From assembly GCA_021443625.1 (NCBI GenBank), contig JABUTP010000039.1:5162-10488 (forward strand): 5,327 bases of DNA. Direction: 5' to 3'. The notes beneath the pieces were generated by a model. It saw only the letters and a program-made list of their open reading frames with translations. It was not told the origin of the DNA and did no database searches. Shown piece by piece: positions 1-5,327 of the stretch (position 1 is the stretch's first letter; the number at the start of each line of letters is the position of its first letter). The position numbers and the translations under genes were made by a program. The DNA comes from Bacteroidales bacterium (lineage in GTDB: Bacteria; Bacteroidota; Bacteroidia; Bacteroidales; UBA932).

Positions 1-875
1 GCGGGGATTTCCCTTTCGGGGGTACGGTAGTTTTCATACGGGCCGTGCTGCGAACGGTCCACGCATATCAGCCCCGGAGTCCTTTCGCGGGCCGCTTCTA
101 TGGCCTTGTCTATACCGATGGCCTCGCACCTCAGGCCGCCATCGAGCCAAACTATATCTATGGGGCCGTAATTGCCGGTAATTTCATCTATCTGACCACA
201 GGCGAAGTCGCAGAAATTGCGCCACCAGTCGGGATGCTTGCTGATGTCGTAATTCTGATGCATGCTCTGCCCTGTGGAAAAGAGCGGATTCCAGAACCAC
301 TGGCAGTGCCAGTCGGGCTTGGAGAAATATGCTCCAACCATCATGTTCTTGTCGCGGAAAGCATCCAGAACGTGCTTATAGACATCGCTTTGGGGATTGT
401 TCCTGAACGCGCCGTGGGTTATGGAAAAGTCGGTCAGCTTGCTGTCGTACATACAGAACCCGTCGTGGTGCTTGGTGGTGAAGAGCATATACCGTATGCC
501 GGCATCTTCCATCACGTCAGCCCACTGCTGCGGATCAAAATGGATGGGATTGAACACGTCCTTCAGCGAAAAATACCACTTCTTGTAGGTGTCGTAATCC
601 ATTCCGGCTGCCACGCGGGCCTTGTATTGCCAGTCGATGTCCTGCGACACGAGCGACCACGATTCTATAACACCGGTAGTGGCATAGATGCCCCAATGGA
701 ACAGAACTCCGAACTTCAGATCCTGCCATTGGTCAAGTTTCTGACGCACAGCCTCATCGGCAGGGACGACATAAGCGTCATTGTTGACATTTTCCTCGAC
801 ATATCCCTCTATCTGGGCCAATGCCGGAAACGAAAGCGCAAAAAGGCAGATCAAGGTCAGAAACAAATTTTTCAT
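1..875 (-). CDS. Secreted GH29 alpha-L-fucosidase, 3' end cut by window edge
   Basis: This is the N-terminal 291 residues of a glycoside hydrolase family 29 enzyme, which removes alpha-L-fucose from glycan ends by a retaining mechanism. The frame is open from the ATG at 875-873 to the left edge. Residues 1-20 (MKNLFLTLICLFALSFPALA) are a type I signal peptide with cleavage before Q21, so the enzyme is periplasmic or outer-surface. The catalytic barrel follows: KFGVLFHWG at 54-62 (H60), TTKHHDGF at 133-140 (H136, H137), YFSKPDWH at 183-190, and IVWLDGG at 241-247, where D245 is the expected nucleophile. ENYRTPE at 281-287 is conserved in many family members, and its glutamates are candidates for the acid/base. 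Any C-terminal beta-sandwich or binding module lies outside the window. It is divergent from the esterase gene and has a -7 box 25 bases upstream of the start. The linkage preference (alpha-1,2/3/4/6) cannot be told from this sequence. Confidence 0.95.
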   Translation of the reverse strand, partial: MKNLFLTLICLFALSFPALAQIEGYVEENVNNDAYVVPADEAVRQKLDQWQDLKFGVLFHWGIYATTGVIESWSLVSQDIDWQYKARVAAGMDYDTYKKWYFSLKDVFNPIHFDPQQWADVMEDAGIRYMLFTTKHHDGFCMYDSKLTDFSITHGAFRNNPQSDVYKHVLDAFRDKNMMVGAYFSKPDWHCQWFWNPLFSTGQSMHQNYDISKHPDWWRNFCDFACGQIDEITGNYGPIDIVWLDGGLRCEAIGIDKAIEAARERTPGLICVDRSQHGPYENYRTPEREIP

Positions 876-900
876 AGGGCAAATGATTAGATATATTGAG

Positions 901-908
901 CAAAGATA
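901..908 (-). promoter_or_regulatory. Bacteroidota-type -7 box of the fucosidase gene
   Basis: Read on the minus strand this is TATCTTTG, an exact match to the TAnnTTTG -7 consensus of the Bacteroidota primary sigma factor. It ends 25 bases before the fucosidase ATG, which would give a leader of about 20 bases. The -33 element (consensus TTTG, about 19-21 bases upstream) is weak: TTAG lies 22 bases upstream at 934-931 and a true TTTG lies 28 bases upstream at 940-937. The box assignment is read from sequence; its activity is inferred. Confidence 0.6.
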
Positions 909-920
909 GACATTTTTATG

Positions 921-928
921 TACATTTG
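921..928 (+). promoter_or_regulatory. Bacteroidota-type -7 box of the esterase gene
   Basis: TACATTTG matches the TAnnTTTG -7 consensus. Transcription would begin near 933-936. That leaves almost no leader for an ATG at 941 but about 33 bases for the ATG at 968, which supports the downstream start of the esterase. The -33 element is poor: the closest candidate is ATTG at 895-898, 22 bases upstream and slightly too far. The box is only 12 bases from the opposing -7 box of the fucosidase, so the two promoters overlap. Confidence 0.55.
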
Positions 929-967
929 TTCTAACTCAAAATGAACCCATTTTACTCTTCCGACACT

Positions 968-2881
968 ATGAAACGAACTTTTGCTTTCATGCTGTGCGCA
1001 TTGCTTCCGATCTTCTCCACAGAAGCCAAAATCGCGATTCCCCGCTTCTTTTCCAGCAATATGGTAATCCAGCACGACAATGTTCTGACCATACCGGGGC
1101 AGGCGACTCCGGGATCGGAGATTTCTCTGAATGCCTCCTGGATCGGGCAGGCAATCACCACCGTATGTGCGCAGGACGGCACATTTACCCTCTCTCTGCC
1201 GACCCCGGAAGCGGGTGGCCCCCACACCATCGCCATCAAGGGCGACGGCTCGGAGATTCTGTTTGACAACATTCTGTCGGGCGATGTGTGGCTCTGCTCG
1301 GGGCAGAGCAATATGGAGATGCCGGTGGCCGGTTGGGGCAAGGTGAACAACTGGGAGCAGGAGTTGGCGGATGCCCCTTCACACCCCGAAGTTAGACTGC
1401 TTCATATAACCAGACAGACATCTTTCACACCACTTGATGACTTGCAGGTCAATGACGGCGGGTGGACAATGTGCGATTCGCTTTACGTGGCCGAATTTTC
1501 CGCCATCGGCTATTTCTTCGGACGCAACATAAATACCGAAACCGGTGTTCCAGTGGGAATCATCGACTCCAGCTGGGGCGGCACCCCCTGCGAGGCGTGG
1601 TCCACCCCCCAAACCCTCTCCACGATAGACGAATACAGCTATTTCTCCGACTTTATGAAGGACGGGATGTATGACGGCACCGCCCACGAAAATTACCGCA
1701 ACCGGCTTTTCGACTCCCTGGGATTCCCCGGCAACGGCGCTGACCCCAACGTTTATCACCCCGATTGGGCTTCGGCACAGATTCCGCAGCCGTTCAGCAG
1801 GATCGGACTTGAAAATGTGGATGGGATTGTGTGGTTCCAATATCAATTCACGCTCCCGCAGCAGTTTGCCGGCAAAGCCGCTTCCCTGTCGCTCGGCATC
1901 ATCGACACCTCTGACGAAACCTTCATCAACGGATGCGCCATCGGACGGACCGACCACTATTCCTATTTCCGCAACTACGAAGTTCCCGAAGGGGTGCTTA
2001 AGGAAGAAAACATTATCTCTATCAAGATTACCGACAACTCCGGCGAGGGGGGATTCCTCGCCTCTCCCGAAGAGTTCTTCATCAAGGTCGATGGCGAAAC
2101 CTTTCCTCTGGCAGGCGAATGGAAGCTGGCCGTGGCCAACGACTTCGCTGTCAGTGCAAAGGCGGGCATCGTGTTCGACCCTTCCTTCATACCATCCGTT
2201 CTCTACAACGCGATGATTCATCCGCTGAGGGTTTTGCCCATAAAAGGGTTCCTCTGGTACCAGGGTTGCTCCAATGTGGGACGCGACAAGACCTATGCCG
2301 AAATGTTCCCCAAGATGATTGAGTCGTGGCGCAAAGTCTGGCACAATGACGACCTGCCGTTCTATTTCGTGCAGCTTGCCTCCTTCCTCGAACCGGTAGG
2401 AATCCAGCCCGAATCGCCCTGGGCGGCTCTCCGCAAGGCACAGACCGCCGCGTTGGATCTCCCCCGCACCGGAATGGTGGTGGCCACCGATATCGGAAAT
2501 GCCACCGACATCCATCCCAAGCAGAAGCAAGAGGTGGCAGAAAGATTCACCCGCCTTGCACTGAACAACGATTATGGTCGCAAATGCACCGACACCGCCC
2601 CGGTTGCCGTGTCGGCCTGCCAAAGCAAAAAGGGCATCTACATCAGATTCAGTGCAGAGGTGGCTTTTGACAACGGCAAAGGGTTTGTGGCACATCTCAG
2701 CGACGGTTCATACCGCATCGTGACACCCGTCTCGGCAAAAGGGAAGAAACTCCTTCTGGACCCTTGCGGCGCCGGAGAAATAACGGAGATTCTCTATAAC
2801 TGGGCCGACTACGGGCAGGGGCTGCTAAGGTGTGCCGAAAGCGGGCTGCCGGTAGCGCCGTATATGATCCGGGTAAAATGA
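968..2881 (+). CDS. Secreted sialate O-acetylesterase family SGNH hydrolase
   Basis: This is a complete 637-residue carbohydrate O-acetylesterase of the SASA (SGNH-fold) family. An in-frame ATG at 941 would add nine residues, but the ATG at 968 puts a normal signal peptide (MKRTFAFMLCALLPIFSTEA) at the N-terminus and fits the promoter position. Modules in order: an N-terminal beta-domain at about 21-105; SGNH part one with DVWLCSGQSNMEMPV at 106-120, where S114 is the catalytic serine; SSWGGTPCEAW at 201-211; an inserted GH2-like jelly-roll domain at about 275-375 (VWFQYQFTLP, then DETFINGCAIG at 316-326); SGNH part two with FLWYQGCSN at 428-436 and DIHPKQKQ at 514-521, giving D514 and H516 of the catalytic pair; and a C-terminal beta-domain at about 540-637. 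The family usually reads WYQGESN, and here the Glu is Cys434. The real substrate may be acetylated sialic acid or another acetylated sugar; related plant-glycan acetylesterases (CE20) share this split architecture. It ends three bases before the shared terminator. Confidence 0.93.
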   Translation: MKRTFAFMLCALLPIFSTEAKIAIPRFFSSNMVIQHDNVLTIPGQATPGSEISLNASWIGQAITTVCAQDGTFTLSLPTPEAGGPHTIAIKGDGSEILFDNILSGDVWLCSGQSNMEMPVAGWGKVNNWEQELADAPSHPEVRLLHITRQTSFTPLDDLQVNDGGWTMCDSLYVAEFSAIGYFFGRNINTETGVPVGIIDSSWGGTPCEAWSTPQTLSTIDEYSYFSDFMKDGMYDGTAHENYRNRLFDSLGFPGNGADPNVYHPDWASAQIPQPFSRIGLENVDGIVWFQYQFTLPQQFAGKAASLSLGIIDTSDETFINGCAIGRTDHYSYFRNYEVPEGVLKEENIISIKITDNSGEGGFLASPEEFFIKVDGETFPLAGEWKLAVANDFAVSAKAGIVFDPSFIPSVLYNAMIHPLRVLPIKGFLWYQGCSNVGRDKTYAEMFPKMIESWRKVWHNDDLPFYFVQLASFLEPVGIQPESPWAALRKAQTAALDLPRTGMVVATDIGNATDIHPKQKQEVAERFTRLALNNDYGRKCTDTAPVAVSACQSKKGIYIRFSAEVAFDNGKGFVAHLSDGSYRIVTPVSAKGKKLLLDPCGAGEITEILYNWADYGQGLLRCAESGLPVAPYMIRVK

Positions 2882-2883
2882 CA

Positions 2884-2930
2884 AAAGACAAGTGCTGTCC
2901 GAAATTTGCCTCCGGACAGCACTTGTCTTT
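2884..2930. terminator. Bidirectional intrinsic terminator between convergent genes
   Basis: A perfect 18-bp inverted repeat has its left arm at 2884-2901 (AAAGACAAGTGCTGTCCG) and its right arm at 2913-2930, with an 11-base loop. It starts three bases after the esterase stop and ends 20 bases before the PHP stop codon on the opposite strand, so it can end both transcripts. On the plus strand the 3' side is CTTGTCTTTGTCCC, a short T-run. On the minus strand it is followed by TCTTTTGTCATTTTA, which is more T-rich. With one bulged A the pairing extends by three further bases (ACA with TGT). Confidence 0.85.
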
Positions 2931-2931
2931 G

Positions 2932-2946
2932 TCCCGATGAACGGGA
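2932..2946. repeat. Small GC-rich hairpin beside the terminator
   Basis: TCCCG at 2932-2936 and CGGGA at 2942-2946 form a 5-bp stem with loop ATGAA. In the PHP transcript it would come between the stop codon and the large 18-bp hairpin, forming a tandem pair. No T-run follows it, so it is probably an accessory or 3'-end-protecting structure, or chance. Confidence 0.35.
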
Positions 2947-2950
2947 GCGC

Positions 2951-4810
2951 CTATTCGTAAAAGAAGCATTCGTCGGGAATCTCCACGAAATCGGCGGCTC
3001 CCGGCGCCTTCCACAAAATGTGCAGGTGCTCGTTGACGTGCCCTTCGAAGTAGAGCAGTTTCAGAGAGTGATACCCTTTGTCGAGGTAGATGTTGCTCAG
3101 CGATATGGCTTGCCCTATATTGTAGTTGTTCTCTATGGCAAGCTGGCCGTCGAGGAAGAGGCGCGAGCCGTCGTCGGTATCGAGTTTCAGCCGGTAAAAT
3201 CCCGCCTCCGGAACAAACAGATAGCCGTCATACTCATATCCGAACCAATCTTTTTCGGCATATTGGGAAAGCAGCGCGGGCCTTGCGGCGATACCCGAGT
3301 CTCGCTTCTTGTCGGCCGTAAGGTGTTCCACACTCTTTATGCTGCCGTATTCGGGGTGGCTGTAATAGTTGTAGCGCAGCCCGCGCTTCCTGCATTTTGT
3401 CTTGTCGGCCTTCAGATACAGTATGTCAAATGCAACCGGAGCGCTGGTCTTTCCGTCCTCCACATTGCAAACTTTCACCACGCAGGAGCGGTCCACCTCA
3501 ATGGGACCGGTGTAGCGCCTACCGTTGGTCGGAGAAGGCTCGGTTCCGTCCAGAGTCCACCAGGCCTCCTCGGAAGTCATCTTCACCGGCACTTTCACGA
3601 TACCGTTCTCGGCGCAAATCTCGTCCGCATCGATATATGGCGAAGGTGTGTTTCCCTTCAGGGTTGTCAAGAGTGAGAAAGGAATCTCAAGGTTCTCAGT
3701 GGAGGAGACGAACATATTCAGCACTTTGTATTTCAGGGCCAGATCGCCTTTGGAGCGGGTCATATCGCAATAGCGGTGGGCCGGCACCAGAATCTGCTTC
3801 GACGGGTCTCCACAATCCAGAACGTACGGAATATCGGAGTTGTTGTAGATGCGGATACGGAGACTGGCTCCCCTGTCTTCCACCAACTCAACGTCGAGAG
3901 ATGCGGTAAGGAACTTGACGAGCCACTCGGGAGTTCCGGCAAGGATATTCTTTGCAAGGGCTATGGAACGGTGGTTTACAAGGGCCTCCTTAATCTCCTC
4001 CTGGCTGTTGCCGGTGGCGAACAACAAGGTGAGCGGACGCGTCACCTTATCGGTTTCATAAAGGAAATGGGTGGGGTCGTGCGAATCGGAAGCCCCTATG
4101 AAAGTGAGGCCGTATTCGTTTATGTGGTCTATCGCCCTCGGATAGAACTCGTAGGCATTGAACACCTCCATCCCCTGGATAAGCCCCTCATCAATCTGAG
4201 CCTTGAGCCAGTCGCTCAGTTCGCTGTCCTGATCGGGCCAGCCGGGGTGGTTGGCGGTAACAAAGATATCCTCCCCACGGGCCTTTACCAGCATTTCGTG
4301 AGCCAGTTCAAAAGGGATATTCTCGTCAAAATTGAAATGATACTCGTTGTTGTCCGGCACGAAAATGAAATTGATGTGGCCCAACGCGTTCACTCCGCTG
4401 GAAAGTTCGAATCCGCGAATCAGGGTGATGCCCTTGTTTCTGGCCTCGGCAAGGGCCTTCTTGTAGGAAGTGTTATGGTCATACCCCTGCTTGTGTCCCT
4501 TGAAGGTGGTGTGGCCCAGGAACGGCTGGTGGTCGGTTATGGCTATAACGTCGAGCCCCTCGGCCCACGCCTCAGTCACGCGCATCATCGGCTCAACCTT
4601 GCCGTCCGACTCGTTGGTATGGATATGCAGGTCGCATTTCAGCGTCTTGTAACCCGGCAGGTCCGGCACGTCTATCTTACGGGGGCAATTCGCCAGTTTG
4701 TGGGCATAATTCTCCAGAACCATATACTGGACGTTCCACGGCACATTCTGTTGAGCATTTGCGGCGAACGCAAGCATCAGCGCCGCCACTGCAGGCAAGT
4801 ATCTTTTCAT
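2951..4810 (-). CDS. Secreted PHP-domain phosphoesterase with Fn3-like and PA14 modules
   Basis: This is a complete 619-residue protein. The frame stays open upstream (TTG at 4888, ATG at 4849), but the ATG at 4810 gives a clean signal peptide (MKRYLPAVAALMLAFAANA, cleavage before Q20) and is the only start downstream of the promoter box. The PHP metal-dependent phosphoesterase domain spans about 45-290: CDLHIHTNESDG at 59-70 (H62, H64, D69), ITDH at 91-94 (D93, H94), GFELSS at 133-138 (E135), GHINFIF at 144-150, ANHPGW at 186-191 (H188), and GASDSHD at 239-245 (D242, H244). The expected metal ligands are therefore present. A beta-rich region at about 294-385 resembles that of Bacteroidota PHP proteins called Sb-PDE family phosphodiesterases. 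A chitobiase/Fn3-associated module follows at about 400-465 (WWTLDGTEPSP). PA14 is at about 475-612, with DTDDGSRLFLDG at 544-555. Probable role: extracytoplasmic hydrolysis of a phosphate mono- or diester on or near a glycan. The substrate is unknown. Confidence 0.9.
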   Translation of the reverse strand: MKRYLPAVAALMLAFAANAQQNVPWNVQYMVLENYAHKLANCPRKIDVPDLPGYKTLKCDLHIHTNESDGKVEPMMRVTEAWAEGLDVIAITDHQPFLGHTTFKGHKQGYDHNTSYKKALAEARNKGITLIRGFELSSGVNALGHINFIFVPDNNEYHFNFDENIPFELAHEMLVKARGEDIFVTANHPGWPDQDSELSDWLKAQIDEGLIQGMEVFNAYEFYPRAIDHINEYGLTFIGASDSHDPTHFLYETDKVTRPLTLLFATGNSQEEIKEALVNHRSIALAKNILAGTPEWLVKFLTASLDVELVEDRGASLRIRIYNNSDIPYVLDCGDPSKQILVPAHRYCDMTRSKGDLALKYKVLNMFVSSTENLEIPFSLLTTLKGNTPSPYIDADEICAENGIVKVPVKMTSEEAWWTLDGTEPSPTNGRRYTGPIEVDRSCVVKVCNVEDGKTSAPVAFDILYLKADKTKCRKRGLRYNYYSHPEYGSIKSVEHLTADKKRDSGIAARPALLSQYAEKDWFGYEYDGYLFVPEAGFYRLKLDTDDGSRLFLDGQLAIENNYNIGQAISLSNIYLDKGYHSLKLLYFEGHVNEHLHILWKAPGAADFVEIPDECFFYE

Positions 4811-4836
4811 CTCGAAAACGTTTTTGGGTTGATGTT

Positions 4837-4844
4837 CAAAGGTA
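4837..4844 (-). promoter_or_regulatory. Bacteroidota-type -7 box of the PHP gene
   Basis: On the minus strand this reads TACCTTTG, an exact TAnnTTTG match. It ends 26 bases before the ATG at 4810, almost the same spacing as the fucosidase box has to its start. I see no TTTG at the normal -33 distance. Its position downstream of the alternative starts at 4888 and 4849 argues that translation begins at 4810. Confidence 0.5.
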
Positions 4845-5007
4845 GGCATTAAATTTTGACTTTTCTGTAATATATGGATTCGCTTCAATATTTTTCTAAC
4901 AAAAAGATTATTAGCGTAGGCAATGCTCTAATCATTAAACTTGTTTGGGAAGGGAAGCCTATTTACTAAGGCTAAGAGTATGATTCTTAGGAAAGAAAAT
5001 CAGCCGG

Positions 5008-5015
5008 CAAAGATA
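5008..5015 (-). promoter_or_regulatory. Possible second, distal -7 box upstream of the PHP gene
   Basis: The minus strand reads TATCTTTG, inside an 11-base string (TCTATCTTTGC) identical to the one forming the fucosidase -7 box at 900-910. It lies just after the ATPase stop codon and about 197 bases upstream of the PHP start. No -33 TTTG is seen at the expected distance. If active it would give the PHP gene a long leader or make a short non-coding RNA. Chance occurrence is possible. Confidence 0.3.
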
Positions 5016-5034
5016 GAGTTTGTATCTGCACTTC

Positions 5035-5327
5035 TTACCTTGCCCCATACAGTCTATCCAGCCAGATCGCGAAGAAGCGGTTGGTGATGCTGTAGGAGGT
5101 ACCGGTTTTGGTGATGACTTCTTTTTCGTAGAGTGTTCTGGCAGCGCTCTGGACGGTGCTGGGGCTTTTCAGGGAATGTTTTCGGACAAATGAAACGGAA
5201 GTGATGCCATCGCACCTTCCCTCCTTGGCTATGGCAATGAGCAGCACTTTCTGTGCTTCCGGATATGATTTAAACTGATCTTCAAATGCTTTTCCGTTAA
5301 GTTTCACCACATAATCAATGGACTCGG
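5035..5327 (-). CDS. C-terminal part of an AAA-type ATP-binding protein, 5' end outside window
   Basis: The last 96 residues of a longer protein are visible. An internal GTG at 5310 could be mistaken for a start, but the frame is open to the right edge and reads ESIDYVVKLNGKAFEDQF across it, which is typical internal sequence of Bacteroidota ATP-binding proteins of the archaeal-ATPase type (ATPase_2, usually about 370-380 residues). What is seen is a winged-helix-like tail: two helices (about AQKVLLIAIAKEG and SPSTVQSAARTLYEKEV), then a hairpin (VITKTGTSYSIT) and the closing FFAIWLDRL motif. The Walker motifs would lie upstream, out of view. The family is poorly characterised and often multicopy; links to mobile DNA or stress have been suggested without proof. 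It is transcribed in the same direction as the PHP gene, but a 224-base gap makes a shared operon unlikely. The base composition looks lower in G+C than that of the three enzyme genes. Confidence 0.8.
   Translation of the reverse strand, partial: ESIDYVVKLNGKAFEDQFKSYPEAQKVLLIAIAKEGRCDGITSVSFVRKHSLKSPSTVQSAARTLYEKEVITKTGTSYSITNRFFAIWLDRLYGAR

Larger units (their letters stand above)
4811..5034. other. Intergenic region, no gene seen, two -7 boxes and small hairpins
   Basis: This 224-base gap between the PHP gene and the ATPase fragment is A+T-richer than the genes and holds no convincing coding frame; the longest minus-strand small frame starting with ATG in it is about 16 codons. Apart from the -7 boxes, it contains two small inverted repeats: CTAAGA/TCTTAG at 4972-4977 and 4985-4990, and AGCCT/AGGCT at 4956-4960 and 4969-4973. 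They share bases 4972-4973, so they cannot both form fully. They could mark the end of the ATPase transcript or lie in a leader of the PHP gene. Neither is followed by a clear T-run. Confidence 0.5.

Noticed and set aside
45..890. A 281-codon plus-strand frame opposite the fucosidase
   Set aside because: The minus strand has the complete GH29 motif series plus a signal peptide over the same bases. The plus-strand product has no signal or domain that I recognise.
1379..2695. A 438-codon open frame on the minus strand opposite the esterase
   Set aside because: The plus strand here encodes an unmistakable SASA-family protein with all catalytic blocks. The antisense product shows no recognisable domain and is explained by the codon bias of the real gene leaving the opposite frame free of stops.
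968..2881. Firm assignment of the esterase to sialic acid as substrate
   Set aside because: The family name covers enzymes acting on several acetylated sugars, and no sialidase or sialic acid catabolism gene is in the window, so only the general O-acetylesterase role is supported.
3776..4852. A 358-codon plus-strand frame opposite the PHP domain, with another of 256 codons at 2906-3676
   Set aside because: Both are shadows of the PHP-Fn3-PA14 gene, whose metal-binding and PA14 motifs prove the coding strand.
5035..5310. A complete 91-residue winged-helix regulator starting at the GTG at 5310
   Set aside because: The frame continues without a stop to the right edge with family-like sequence (ESIDYVVKLNG), so this is the tail of a larger ATPase and not a small DNA-binding protein.
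1..5327. CRISPR arrays, tRNA or rRNA genes, insertion sequences and attachment sites
   Set aside because: No regularly spaced repeats, no tRNA cloverleaf-like sequence in the gaps, no transposase-like frame and no long terminal inverted or direct repeats were seen.

Overview
The window looks like a piece of a gut- or soil-type Bacteroidota (probably Bacteroidales) chromosome. Three kinds of evidence point there. Three promoter-like boxes sit just upstream of the three secreted-enzyme genes and match the Bacteroidota -7 consensus TAnnTTTG, with no Shine-Dalgarno-like sites standing out. The protein families and module combinations (GH29 fucosidase, SASA-type acetylesterase, PHP plus PA14) are typical of this phylum. 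The partial ATPase at the right edge also has the C-terminus seen in Bacteroides-type ATP-binding proteins. The genus cannot be fixed from this sequence.

Layout from left to right: (1) positions 1-875, minus strand, the N-terminal 291 residues of a secreted GH29 alpha-L-fucosidase whose C-terminus lies beyond the left edge; (2) 876-967, a short divergent promoter region; (3) 968-2881, plus strand, a complete secreted SGNH esterase of the sialate O-acetylesterase family; (4) 2882-2950, a convergent intergenic region with an 18-bp perfect stem-loop, very likely a bidirectional terminator; (5) 2951-4810, minus strand, a complete secreted PHP-domain metallo-phosphoesterase carrying a chitobiase-like/Fn3 module and a PA14 module; (6) 4811-5034, a non-coding gap with one strong -7 box just before the PHP gene, a second -7-like box further upstream and small hairpins; (7) 5035-5327, minus strand, the C-terminal 96 residues of an AAA-type ATP-binding protein, probably unrelated to the rest.

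The three complete or near-complete enzymes all have clear type I signal peptides. They would act outside the cytoplasm: one removes alpha-L-fucose, one removes O-acetyl groups, and one probably cleaves a phosphate ester while being held to carbohydrate by its C-terminal modules. A reasonable inference is a small set of enzymes that strip caps and decorations from a complex glycan (host mucin-type or plant type). No SusC/SusD pair, sigma/anti-sigma pair or hybrid two-component sensor lies in the window, so this could be the edge of a polysaccharide utilization locus or a loose cluster. The most unusual element is the PHP protein, because glycan-targeting modules normally found on exo-glycosidases are attached to a phosphoesterase.
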